Shown here piece after piece: positions 33,338-41,800 of a DNA stretch of 64,000 nucleotides. The translations under genes were made by a program, and so were the position numbers. The notes beneath the pieces are model-generated. The model made no database searches and was not told the DNA's origin. It worked only from the letters and a program-made list of their open reading frames with translations. Source of the stretch: an uncultured Draconibacterium sp. GTDB lineage: Bacteria > Bacteroidota > Bacteroidia > Bacteroidales > Prolixibacteraceae. Each line of letters begins with the position of its first letter. The stretch's first letter is position 1. The stretch covers positions 1,584,501-1,648,500 of the forward strand of contig NZ_OY781365.1 of assembly GCF_963676815.1 (NCBI RefSeq), read 5' to 3'.

Positions 33338-35494
33338 ATGAAACCGAATTTTAAAAATATAAATATTAAAGCAGCAACCGAGCAGGCGAAAGCATCTGAC
33401 TGGGCTGCAAAAAATAACATCAAAAAAGACTGGGTAACACCGGAGCAGATTCCTGTTAAACCGGTTTACACCAAAGAAGACCTTGAAGGAATGGAGCACC
33501 TGAATTATGCAGCAGGTTTGGCACCTTACCTTCGCGGGCCTTACTCGGCAATGTACGCCATGCGTCCATGGACTATCCGTCAGTACGCTGGATTCTCAAC
33601 TGCCGAAGAATCAAATGCCTTCTACCGTCGTAACTTAGCGGCAGGTCAGAAAGGTTTGTCAGTGGCATTCGACCTTGCAACACACCGCGGATACGACTCA
33701 GACCACGAACGTGTGGTTGGCGACGTTGGTAAAGCGGGTGTGGCTATCGACTCTATCCTGGATATGAAGATCCTTTTCGATCAGATTCCATTGGATAAAA
33801 TGTCGGTATCGATGACCATGAACGGTGCCGTTCTTCCCGTATTGGCATTCTACATTGTTACAGGTTTGGAACAAGGTGCTACACTGGAGCAACTTTCAGG
33901 AACAATTCAGAACGATATTCTGAAAGAATTTATGGTGCGTAACACTTACATTTATCCACCTGAGTTCTCGATGAAAATTATTGCCGACATTTTTGAGTTC
34001 ACTTCTCAGAATATGCCGAAGTTTAACTCGATCTCAATTTCGGGTTACCACATGCAGGAAGCCGGTGCAACTGCCGACATTGAAATGGCATACACCCTTG
34101 CCGATGGTTTGGATTATTTACGCACTGGTGTTAAAGCCGGTTTGGATATCGATGCTTTTGCGCCACGTTTATCTTTCTTCTGGGCGGTTGGAATGAACCA
34201 CTTTATGGAGATCGCAAAAATGCGTGCAGCGCGTATGATTTGGGCAAAACTGGTTAAACAGTTTAATCCTAAAAATCCAAAATCGATGGCACTGCGTACA
34301 CACTCGCAAACTTCGGGTTGGTCGTTAACTGAGCAGGATCCGTTTAACAACGTTGGCCGAACTGCTATTGAAGCAATGGCTGCAACTTTGGGTGGAACAC
34401 AAAGTTTGCACACCAATGCGCTTGACGAAGCGATTGCATTACCAACCGACTTCTCGGCACGTATTGCACGTAACACTCAGTTGTACATCCAACAGGAAAC
34501 TGAACTTTGTCGTTCAGCCGATCCATGGGCAGGTTCGTACTACGTTGAAGCATTAACTCACGAACTGGCTCAAAAAGCGTGGGCACATATCGAAGAAGTT
34601 GAGAAACTTGGCGGTATGGCCAAAGCAATTGAAACCGGTGTTCCAAAAATGCGTATCGAAGAAGCTGCTGCACGTGCACAAGGACGTATTGACGGTGGAA
34701 CACAAACAATTGTAGGTATTAACAAATACCGTTTAGAGAAAGAAGATCCGATTGATATTCTGGATATCGATAACACTGCAGTTCGTAAGTCGCAAATCGA
34801 AAGATTAGAAAAACTGCGTGCTGAGCGTAACGAAGAAGACGTACAAAAAGCATTGGAAGCGATTACAAAAGCTGCTGAAACTGGTAAAGGAAATTTACTG
34901 GCTTTAGCTGTTGAAGCGGCACAGAAACGTGCTTCGTTAGGTGAAATTTCAGATGCTTGCGAGAAAATCGCAGGACGTTATAAAGCAGTAATCAGAACTA
35001 TTGAAGGTGTGTATAAAGCAGAAGCACAAGACAAGTCTGAATTCCAGGAAGCTCAGGCTCTAGCGAAGAAATTCGCTGAAATGCAAGGTCGCCAGCCACG
35101 TATTATGGTTGCTAAAATGGGTCAGGATGGTCACGACCGTGGTGCAAAAGTAGTTGCTACCGGTTATGCCGACCTTGGTTTCGACGTAGATATGGGACCA
35201 TTATTCCAGACTCCGGAAGAAAGTGCTAAACAAGCCGTTGAAAACGACGTGCATGTTGTAGGTGTTTCTTCACTGGCAGCAGGTCATAAAACACTGGTTC
35301 CTGCGATTATCGCTGAGCTGAAAAAGCTGGGTCGCGAGGACATCATGGTAATTTGCGGTGGTGTAATTCCTCACCAGGATTACCAATTCCTTTACGATGC
35401 AGGTGCAGTTGCCATTTTTGGCCCGGGTACCAGCGTTGCAGGTGCAGGTAAAAAAATCCTTGAGATTTTGATTGAAGCCTACAAGGAAGATTAG
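33338..35494 (+). CDS. mutB: methylmalonyl-CoA mutase large subunit
   Basis: The catalytic subunit of methylmalonyl-CoA mutase, 718 residues, matching the family. The (beta/alpha)8 barrel occupies about 1-560. The C-terminal cobalamin-binding domain has the lower axial His in DGHDRG at about 597-602 (MAKMGQDGHDRGAKVVATG) and GGVIPHQDYQFLYDAG near the end. With MutA it forms a heterodimer interconverting succinyl-CoA and methylmalonyl-CoA. No epimerase or MeaB chaperone gene is in the window. A strong terminator follows at 35538-35567. Confidence 0.97.
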   Translation: MKPNFKNINIKAATEQAKASDWAAKNNIKKDWVTPEQIPVKPVYTKEDLEGMEHLNYAAGLAPYLRGPYSAMYAMRPWTIRQYAGFSTAEESNAFYRRNLAAGQKGLSVAFDLATHRGYDSDHERVVGDVGKAGVAIDSILDMKILFDQIPLDKMSVSMTMNGAVLPVLAFYIVTGLEQGATLEQLSGTIQNDILKEFMVRNTYIYPPEFSMKIIADIFEFTSQNMPKFNSISISGYHMQEAGATADIEMAYTLADGLDYLRTGVKAGLDIDAFAPRLSFFWAVGMNHFMEIAKMRAARMIWAKLVKQFNPKNPKSMALRTHSQTSGWSLTEQDPFNNVGRTAIEAMAATLGGTQSLHTNALDEAIALPTDFSARIARNTQLYIQQETELCRSADPWAGSYYVEALTHELAQKAWAHIEEVEKLGGMAKAIETGVPKMRIEEAAARAQGRIDGGTQTIVGINKYRLEKEDPIDILDIDNTAVRKSQIERLEKLRAERNEEDVQKALEAITKAAETGKGNLLALAVEAAQKRASLGEISDACEKIAGRYKAVIRTIEGVYKAEAQDKSEFQEAQALAKKFAEMQGRQPRIMVAKMGQDGHDRGAKVVATGYADLGFDVDMGPLFQTPEESAKQAVENDVHVVGVSSLAAGHKTLVPAIIAELKKLGREDIMVICGGVIPHQDYQFLYDAGAVAIFGPGTSVAGAGKKILEILIEAYKED

Positions 35495-35537
35495 ATTATT
35501 GGAATAATAGAATATTAGAATTCTGATATAAGATATG

Positions 35538-35567
35538 AAGCCGGTTCCGTTTGGGACCGGCTTTTTT
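35538..35567 (+). terminator. intrinsic terminator after mutB
   Basis: AAGCCGGT / ACCGGCTT stem with a 9-10-base loop followed by six T, 43 bp past the mutB stop. The T tract overlaps the stop codon of the convergent DUF2971 gene. It closely resembles the terminator at 41184-41210. Confidence 0.85.
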
Positions 35568-36381
35568 ATATTGTTTCAAATCCAAACCAGTTATTAGATT
35601 TTTTTAATTCGGTGTATTTTACATGTGAGTATTCAGAGTTACATTTAATTATTTTCTTAATCGTGGCTTTATCTTCTGTTGAAGACAAACAACCTAATAC
35701 AACCTCTTTTAAATACTTTGGCTTATATTTTATGCCAACATACTCCGATTCAAATATTTGACTAGATTCTTTCTCAATAATAAGACGCACCTCAGATTCA
35801 TCTTCCCAGTCAATAGATTTTGTTCCTAAAAAATATTGATTGGAAGAGGATATTTCTTGTTGAATTCCAAGTTCTTTTCTTATATGATTAAAAATTGGAA
35901 TCCCTTTTTTATAGATTATGGGTAGTGGGGAAATATAAATATCGGATTCTAAGTCGAATGATTTTTCAAAATCCAAATCAAATTGAAACCGGAGACAAAC
36001 ACCTCGATGTTTATCCGCATAAGTTCCCCACATTTTTGAATTCTGATAAACTAATTTCTCATTATGAACAAAACATGAAAATCGTCTTTCATTGAAGAAT
36101 TTATTTCTCAAAAAAGTCTGAAGAAAGGTTTTGTCATTAAATAATTCTTTTGCACGATTTACTACGGATGTTTTATTTGGATAGAACTTTCTGGTCTTGT
36201 TTAATCCAATAAGGAATTTTGTAATTTCCTCTAATGAATTATCAACTTGAACCGGCAATTGACAATCAAAAGGATCATTAAATACCCTTGGACTCGAGAA
36301 CCACAACGTTTTATTGATAAGTGTTTGGAATAGATAACTATCAATTTTTCTGAATTGAAATAAATAAGGTGTGTCGGTCAT
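35566..36381 (-). CDS. DUF2971 domain-containing protein
   Basis: A 271-residue cytosolic protein of the DUF2971 family, known from accessory regions but with no established function. The N-terminal region LWFSSPRVFNDPFDCQLP is the family's best-known motif, followed by FSCFVHNEKLVYQNSKMWGTYADKHRGVCLRF, which matches 'WshYADnHrGvclGF'. It is low in GC compared with flanking genes by eye, consistent with acquired DNA. Its leader (TTTTGTATCTTTAAAG just before the ATG) is almost identical to that of the transposase at 36869-37333. Confidence 0.85.
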   Translation of the reverse strand: MTDTPYLFQFRKIDSYLFQTLINKTLWFSSPRVFNDPFDCQLPVQVDNSLEEITKFLIGLNKTRKFYPNKTSVVNRAKELFNDKTFLQTFLRNKFFNERRFSCFVHNEKLVYQNSKMWGTYADKHRGVCLRFQFDLDFEKSFDLESDIYISPLPIIYKKGIPIFNHIRKELGIQQEISSSNQYFLGTKSIDWEDESEVRLIIEKESSQIFESEYVGIKYKPKYLKEVVLGCLSSTEDKATIKKIIKCNSEYSHVKYTELKKSNNWFGFETI

Positions 36382-36868
36382 TTTTCTTTAAAGATACAAA
36401 ACATAAAGTTAAGCCTAAAAAAAGCCTTTTCGTTGCCTAACCGATTCGGATGCCTAGAATTAACGACGTCGGTTTTTATCCAACCCGTACCGGGTTGTGT
36501 TTGCAACATTTTACAATGTTGCTATTAGATTCGAACGCATACTGCGTTCTTTTCTTTCGACCATTTAAATCAACTAATTAAACTCTGTGCAATTTTGTTG
36601 GTAGCAAGATCAAGGTAATACGATTATGAAAAATCCAACCCGTACCGGGTTGTTTTCAATGTTTGTAACATTGCTATTATAATCGAACGCATACTGCGTT
36701 CCTTTTCTTTTCGATAGATTAATTCAACTGATTAAACTCGGTACGAGTTCGATTTTAGTAACAGCCCCAACAACGTACCCCAACAAAGAATCCGGAACGG
36801 ATTCGATTATAGTAACAACAACCATCACCACAAGGACAAAACCCGGTACGGGTTTGATATACCAACGG
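36382..36868. repeat. REP/BIME-like palindrome cluster, left of transposase
   Basis: Two composite units at 36481-36550 and 36634-36702 each contain three hairpins: AACCCGTACCGGGTT, CAACATT..AATGTTG (decayed in the second) and GAACGCATACTGCGTTC. Three further units in the opposite orientation follow: 36735-36763 (AACTCGGTACGAGTT), 36788-36818 (GAATCCGGAACGGATTC) and 36837-36862 (AACCCGGTACGGGTTT). Several share a GATTNNAGTAACA or reverse TGTTgCTATTANATC flank. The last abuts the transposase stop codon. Otherwise no gene is seen. Confidence 0.85.
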
Positions 36869-37333
36869 CTAATCAAAAAATTCAAACAGATAACTGGTAT
36901 CAAAATCCACCTCAAATTTTTCGAGAAAATCAATATATTCCTGCCGAAATGATTTCTTCCCATGATGCTCCTTCTGATTCAGAATATATTTCACCACCCT
37001 GTCAATTTGCGATTTGCTGTACGAAAAACAACCATAACCCGCCTGCCACTGAAACTTCCCCGGAAACCAACGCTTTTCGTTTATAAAATTCGATGATGCC
37101 CGTTTTATTTCTTTAATCGTTTCAGAAGGTGAGTGCTTCGGATTAAAACTCATAAAAACATGAACATGATCGGGCATTCCGTTAACAGCATAACTTTTGT
37201 GCCCCATCGAGTCAATCAATCCTGCAATAAACGGGAAAACTTCCTTTTGATGATGCGGTTGAATTAAAGCTTCGCGGAATTTAACAGCAAAAACAAATTG
37301 AAGATAAATTTGGGTGTAAGTGCCTGGTGTCAT
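36869..37333 (-). CDS. REP-associated tyrosine transposase (RAYT, Y1 family)
   Basis: A 154-residue IS200-like Y1 HUH transposase. The HUH motif is in NGMPDHVHVFMSFNPKH (His-Val-His), and the catalytic Tyr with its usual context is in VVKYILNQKEHHGKKSF. The motif GKFQWQAGYGCFSYSKSQ is common to RAYTs. It would nick at REP hairpins and is found domesticated with single copies. Upstream the frame is open for 22 codons, but the ATG at 37333 (MTPGTYTQIYLQFVFAVKFR) is typical and has the same leader as the DUF2971 gene. REP-like palindromes flank it on both sides. Confidence 0.93.
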   Translation of the reverse strand: MTPGTYTQIYLQFVFAVKFREALIQPHHQKEVFPFIAGLIDSMGHKSYAVNGMPDHVHVFMSFNPKHSPSETIKEIKRASSNFINEKRWFPGKFQWQAGYGCFSYSKSQIDRVVKYILNQKEHHGKKSFRQEYIDFLEKFEVDFDTSYLFEFFD

Positions 37334-37549
37334 TTTTCCTTTAAAGGTACAAAACACACCGTTAAAAATCCACACCGTAACGGATTGTGTTGGCAACATC
37401 TTACAATGTTGCTATTAGATTCGAACGCATACTGCGTTCTTTATCATTGAGAAATTCGAACAATAACCGGAAAAACCCTGACAAGCTCTAACAGGATAAA
37501 TTTAACATTCTCCGATATACCAAGCTATACAACAATAGATAAATATAAT
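37334..37549. repeat. REP-like unit right of transposase
   Basis: A composite unit at 37367-37440 contains a variant first hairpin (AATCC..CGGATT), then CAACATCTTACAATGTTG and GAACGCATACTGCGTTC, the same order and orientation as the left units. After it about 110 bp show no recognisable feature before the 21-bp array. Confidence 0.8.
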
Positions 37550-37906
37550 ACTTCTGATGATTTCAATAATACTTCTGATGCTATATTTTATACCTCTGTA
37601 GCTATTATTAGTACTTCGGAAGTTATACTTTGTACTTCTGATGTTATAATTAATACTTCAGAAGGTATATTTTGAGCCTCTGAAGGTATTAATAGTACTT
37701 CGGAGGATATAATTTGAGCCTCTGAAGGTATTATTAGCACTTCGGAAGATATAATTTGTACCTCAGAAGATATAATTAATACTTCGGAAGATATATTTTG
37801 AGCTTCTGAAGGTATTAATAGTACTTCGGAAGATATAATTTATACTTCGGAGGATATATTTTGAACCTCTGATGTTATAATTAATACTTCAGAAGGTGTA
37901 GATTAA
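37550..37906. repeat. 21-bp tandem array with CTTCGGAAG core (17 units)
   Basis: Seventeen units in perfect 21-bp phase, starting at 37550, 37571, 37592, 37613 and so on to 37886, with no slip over 357 bp. Consensus ACTTCGGAAGATATAATTTGT, with the palindromic core CTTCGGAAG often decayed to CTCTGAAGG or CTTCTGATG. On the reverse strand one frame reads as a heptad (SEVLII-like) through nearly the whole array but has two in-frame TAA codons, so it is not a gene. No CRISPR-like unique spacers and no cas genes. Confidence 0.85.
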
Positions 37907-38258
37907 GGTTCGGAACCTTAAACTTTACCTTTAAAAGGTAGTGTTTACGCAAAATGGGTACAAAACTATATTTCGGATCATGGAATTAATCTCCCGAAAG
38001 GCATAAAGTGTTACTTTATAATTGAGTTAGGTATATAATAAAAAGCAAGAGCAACAATAGCAATCCCAAAAAGAATCCTGAACGGATTCGATTGTAATAA
38101 CAGCACCAAATCACAATCATAAAACGAAAACCCGGCATGCCTCGGTAATATCCCTTTCAAAATATTTTTCAAAAAAAGTATAAATCGCTGTAACGAATCG
38201 GCTAGATTCAGGTATTCATTTCAGTTGATTGAAGTAAACATCTCGATTTTAAGCTTGA
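37903..38258. other. spacer before ECF sigma gene with palindromes and a degenerate REP
   Basis: Starts with a near-perfect palindrome TTAAGGTTCGGAACCTTAA (37903-37921) and TACCTTTAAAAGGTA (37926-37940). A reverse-oriented REP-like unit GAATCCTGAACGGATTC with GATTGTAATAACA follows at 38073-38102, and a decayed one at about 38128. The sigma promoter should be in the last 100 bp; no clean consensus was found. Confidence 0.6.
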
Positions 38259-38810
38259 ATGACAAAACAACTTAGCGATGAAATACTGATGAAGCACCTG
38301 GTACGCGGCGATAAAAAAGCAGCGGGCCAACTGTACGACAGGTACCATAAAAATGTATATGGGTACTTCGTTCGTATGACAAACGATGTTGAGGTTGCCC
38401 GCGACCTTACACAGAATGTTTTTCTGAAGGTGCTAAAGTATAGTCACAGCTGGACAAACGATAAAGTGTTTGCTTACTGGTTGTTTCGGATTGCCCGAAA
38501 TATTTTAATCGATCACTACAACGAGTCGAGAAAGTTCTTTAACACAGATGATTTCACGAGAGTAGCAGAACTCGACCAGAAAGAATCGGTGCAGGCAATG
38601 GAAGCCAAAGAATCGTTTGAATTTGTGCTGGAAGCCATGAACAAATTGTCACCTGCCGATCGCGAACTGATTGAACTAAACCGTTTCCAGGGCTTTTCTT
38701 ACAAGGAAATTGCGAAAACGGTTGCTTCGAACGAAAATGCTGTGAAAGTGAAAACATTCAGAGCGATACAAAAACTAAAAGAGATTTATACGAACATAAT
38801 GATTGAATAA
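38259..38810 (+). CDS. ECF-family RNA polymerase sigma factor
   Basis: A 183-residue sigma-70 family ECF sigma factor. Region 2 is at about 28-90 (YDRYHKNVYGYFVRMTNDVEVARDLTQNVFL and FAYWLFRIARNILIDHYNE). Region 4 spans about 120-175 with an HTH FQGFSYKEIAKTVASNENAVKVK. It has no C-terminal extension. The anti-sigma gene starts one base after its stop codon, and two DUF4097 genes follow, so the set is probably one regulon controlling envelope proteins. The stress signal is not known. Confidence 0.94.
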   Translation: MTKQLSDEILMKHLVRGDKKAAGQLYDRYHKNVYGYFVRMTNDVEVARDLTQNVFLKVLKYSHSWTNDKVFAYWLFRIARNILIDHYNESRKFFNTDDFTRVAELDQKESVQAMEAKESFEFVLEAMNKLSPADRELIELNRFQGFSYKEIAKTVASNENAVKVKTFRAIQKLKEIYTNIMIE

Positions 38811-38811
38811 A

Positions 38812-39570
38812 ATGGATTGCAACAAGGTAAAAATAAATCTTCCGGAATATATCGACAGAAAGCTCGATAAAAACACTTCGGAGTTGGTGAGCAAGCATTT
38901 AGAGACTTGTGCATCGTGCAGAGAGCTTCATGCCGAATTGAAATCCTTCCTGCAATTTACCGATTCGTTTCCCGAACCGGAACCGCCCAAAGGAATGAAA
39001 GAAGAATTTATGCAAATGGCTGAATTGGAGATTGAACCGAAAGGAAGAACAATTAGAATTCCCGTGTGGGCAAAAGTTGCAGCGATGGTACTCATAGTAT
39101 TCGGGACCTTTGCAACGGGCTATTTTACCGGATCGACAAGCAGCGAATTAGGCGAGTTAAAAGCGGAAATGGGACAACTTAAACAGGAAGTACTACTGGC
39201 CGGATTGCGCGATTATTCGGGACCACAAAAAATACAGGCTGTTTACGATATTCAATCATCGGGAGAAGCAAACGAAACATTTGTTGATGCATTGGTTTAT
39301 ACCATGAACAGCGATAAAAATGTAAACGTTCGCCTGGCAGCCATCACTGCACTCTCGGAAATGATGGACAAAAACGAGGCGATAAAAACTGAACTGATCA
39401 AATCCCTGTCGGTACAGGATAATCCGCTTCTCCAGATTTCACTCATCCAGGTGCTGACAGAATCGGGAGTGAAAGAAGCTAAGGATGAAATAGAATCGAT
39501 TTCGAATAATGAAAACACCGACCAGCATGTAAAGGAATATGCAAACAATATGATTAAAACCATAATATAA
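38812..39570 (+). CDS. anti-sigma factor with zinc finger, one membrane helix and HEAT-like repeats
   Basis: A 252-residue anti-sigma protein. The N-terminal zf-HC2 zinc finger has HLETCASCRELH (H-x3-C-x2-C) and would sit in the cytosol on the sigma factor. One membrane helix (about 90-108, VWAKVAAMVLIVFGTFATGYF) follows. The outer part contains helical HEAT-like repeats (VDALVYTMNSDKNVNVRLAAI and SVQDNPLLQISLIQVLTESG), where a plain unstructured tail is common. Such repeats suggest a protein-binding sensor region. The ATG at 38812 starts one base after the sigma stop; a TTG nine bases earlier is less likely. Confidence 0.85.
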   Translation: MDCNKVKINLPEYIDRKLDKNTSELVSKHLETCASCRELHAELKSFLQFTDSFPEPEPPKGMKEEFMQMAELEIEPKGRTIRIPVWAKVAAMVLIVFGTFATGYFTGSTSSELGELKAEMGQLKQEVLLAGLRDYSGPQKIQAVYDIQSSGEANETFVDALVYTMNSDKNVNVRLAAITALSEMMDKNEAIKTELIKSLSVQDNPLLQISLIQVLTESGVKEAKDEIESISNNENTDQHVKEYANNMIKTII

Positions 39571-39704
39571 TCTGAAAGCAGCGTTCAAAGCCGGCAAACA
39601 ACGTTTTCGGAAACATTCAGGAATTATTAAAACCAATTGTGAAACAAGCCAGATGAATACTTTGTGAAAAGAAAACAGAAGGCAATTATTAAAAAATTAG
39701 AAAA

Positions 39705-40499
39705 ATGAAAAGAGTAATATATTTAGCAGCAGCACTTATCTTCCCTTTGCTGACTTTTGCGCAGGGAAATAAATATGAGTACACACCAAAGGTGAAAAAC
39801 CGCGTGGAGATTGTGAACGTTTTGGGTGAGATTACATTGCAAAATGCCAGTGGAGATGCCATCGTTATTGAATCGGATTTTGATTTGGAAAAACCCGAGC
39901 GTGCCGACGGACTAAAACTTTTGGGTGCGCAAGAAGACAACACCAACCTTGGAATCAGTGTAACAGAAGTGAACGGAATTGTAAGTATCTCGGGCGTTAC
40001 CAACAAGGTGAAGGATTTTTCATACACCATTTCAATCCCCCAGGGAGTAGCAGTAAGTCTGGACTACCACAGTCCGTTTGCAAGTTCTGATATTGCGGTG
40101 GATTCGTATAAAGGAAGTTTTGAGATTAAGACACTGACAGCCGACGTAAAACTTAACAACTGTGAAGGACCTTTCACCGTAAGTTCAACCAGTGGCGATA
40201 TCGAAGCGGTTTTCAACAGTCTCAACCAAAACGAACCAACTTCACTGGCTTCTGTTAGCGGTTTTATCGATGTGACCGTTCCGGCCGCCAGCAAAGCAAC
40301 TTTTGATGTCAGCAATATTACCGGAAACATTTATAACAACCTCGATCTTAAAAGCCAATCGGGCGAAGACGAAGACTCACGTGCCGACGGTTTGGGCGCC
40401 ATCAAACACCAAAATCACAGTATTTATACTTTGAATGGTGGAGGACAGAAACTGATTCTGAAAGCGATTTCAGGCAATATTTATCTACGCAAAAAGTAA
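39705..40499 (+). CDS. exported DUF4097 beta-repeat protein
   Basis: A 264-residue exported protein with a signal peptide (1-19, LAAALIFPLLTFAQG). The rest is a DUF4097/adhesin-like right-handed beta repeat with VEIVNVLGEITLQNASGD, FTVSSTSGDIEAVF and LILKAISGNIYLRKK. These SGxI turns are shared with the head-GIN protein at 8217-8921. The family's function is not settled. It follows the anti-sigma gene by 134 bp and precedes a paralogue by 6 bp, so the two are cotranscribed. Confidence 0.85.
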   Translation: MKRVIYLAAALIFPLLTFAQGNKYEYTPKVKNRVEIVNVLGEITLQNASGDAIVIESDFDLEKPERADGLKLLGAQEDNTNLGISVTEVNGIVSISGVTNKVKDFSYTISIPQGVAVSLDYHSPFASSDIAVDSYKGSFEIKTLTADVKLNNCEGPFTVSSTSGDIEAVFNSLNQNEPTSLASVSGFIDVTVPAASKATFDVSNITGNIYNNLDLKSQSGEDEDSRADGLGAIKHQNHSIYTLNGGGQKLILKAISGNIYLRKK

Positions 40500-40505
40500 G
40501 AAGCC

Positions 40506-41156
40506 ATGAAAAAAACAGTAATAATTACAGTCCTACTTTTAGGGTGGGCCCTGTTGGGATTTTCCCAAAAAGTTATCGATAAAAAAATTGAAACTAAAGG
40601 AAAGAAGACAGAACTGAAACTGGATTTTGCCGATAATATCAGGATTGAAGCCTGGGATAAAGACTACGTTGAATTCCATGCCACTGCTAATATCGAAGAT
40701 AATCAATACAACGATTTTTATGAACTAAGCGTTAACGAAACGTCTGGGAACGCTGAGGTTATTGAGAAAATTGATTTTGACGGGATAAAGGAAAAGGCGG
40801 GCAAGAAAGAGTTTTGTAATTTCGAAATGGACATTGAATATTCGGTAAAAGTTCCGAAAGACCTTAATCTTAGTGTAAAAACCATTTCGGGTGAAATTGA
40901 ATTGATCGCCTGCGAAGGTAAAATAGATGTAAATTCGGTGAGTGGGTTTATCGATTATTCAATCCCGAAAAATCTGGGAGCGCAGTTGAATTTGTCCACC
41001 GTTACCGGGGATGTATATTCAAACGTAAGTTTTGATGACGGTGATACGGATGAAATATCCTGGGTTGGCACTAATCGTAAACTAACCTTAAATGGAGGAA
41101 ACAAGGATATCAAACTTAAAACCGTTAGTGGCGATATCTATTTGAGAGAATTCTAA
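40506..41156 (+). CDS. exported DUF4097-like beta-repeat protein
   Basis: A 216-residue exported paralogue of the previous gene, with a signal peptide (about 1-20, LLLGWALLGFSQK). Repeated SGxI/V turns (VKTISGEIELIACEGKIDVNSVSGFIDY, TVSGDIYLREF) give the same beta-helix-like fold. At 216 residues it is shorter than its neighbour. The pair directly follows the sigma/anti-sigma genes, and in other Bacteroidota such genes are often part of the ECF operon. A terminator follows at 41184-41210. Confidence 0.83.
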   Translation: MKKTVIITVLLLGWALLGFSQKVIDKKIETKGKKTELKLDFADNIRIEAWDKDYVEFHATANIEDNQYNDFYELSVNETSGNAEVIEKIDFDGIKEKAGKKEFCNFEMDIEYSVKVPKDLNLSVKTISGEIELIACEGKIDVNSVSGFIDYSIPKNLGAQLNLSTVTGDVYSNVSFDDGDTDEISWVGTNRKLTLNGGNKDIKLKTVSGDIYLREF

Positions 41157-41183
41157 CATCCTCAAAGAGTTACAAATGAGTTT

Positions 41184-41210
41184 GAAGCCGGTTCTGTTTG
41201 GACCGGCTTT
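41184..41210 (+). terminator. intrinsic terminator after DUF4097 genes
   Basis: AAGCCGGT / ACCGGCTT stem with a short loop followed by TTTATTTT, 27 bp past the stop. Stem and most of the loop (GTTCTGTTTGG) are almost the same as the terminator at 35538-35567. Confidence 0.8.
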
Positions 41211-41214
41211 TATT

Positions 41215-41622
41215 TTATTGGGATCCTTCTACTCGGTATCCTGATACACTAAAATCATGATTAAGGGTTCCTCTAATTTTATTCTTTTCAACTTTGAGTA
41301 TCCATTCCTCCGCTTCTGTAGCCTCAGCCATCTCTACATTATTCACGTAATCATATGGATATCGCCCCAACACTAATTTATTCCCGGAGATATCTATTTC
41401 TTGTACCTCCATCACTTCTCCTTCTTCCGTAAATTGTGCTTTATCTCGACCTTGTTCATCTTTCCAAATTTTAAGAGTTACTTTAATATCGCCACGTAGA
41501 GAATTGAAAACTGTTAATTTATATTCACCATAAACTGAACTTTCTTCTTGAAAAGTCAAGTCAGCGTACGATCCAAACTGAACAAAAGATACTAATATTA
41601 GAAAGGAAATTAGTTTTTTCAT
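41215..41622 (-). CDS. small secreted protein of unknown function
   Basis: A 135-residue exported protein with a signal peptide (about 1-19, ILVSFVQFGSYA). The mature part is beta-rich and contains YKLTVFNSLRGDIKVTLKIWKDEQGRDKAQF, a pattern seen in small lipocalin/YceI-like domains but not diagnostic. No known family was recognised. It is convergent with the DUF4097 gene, whose terminator nearly touches its stop codon. Confidence 0.65.
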   Translation of the reverse strand: MKKLISFLILVSFVQFGSYADLTFQEESSVYGEYKLTVFNSLRGDIKVTLKIWKDEQGRDKAQFTEEGEVMEVQEIDISGNKLVLGRYPYDYVNNVEMAEATEAEEWILKVEKNKIRGTLNHDFSVSGYRVEGSQ

Positions 41623-41800
41623 GATTCGTGATTTTAAACTTCTTTACGAAGGATCAAGAAAAATGTTATTTCACCATATGCCGTTTCCAAACATTAGAGA
41701 TAAATGAACAGAGTAATAACAAATAGAGTTTCTATTGATTGAGAGATATCGTCCTAAAGAACCAACCAAATCATAGGAAAAAAAAAGAATACTATCTCAG

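Noticed and set aside
37550..37906. Possible CRISPR array
   Set aside because: No conserved repeat separated by unique spacers; units are 21 bp throughout and drift gradually, and there are no cas genes near.
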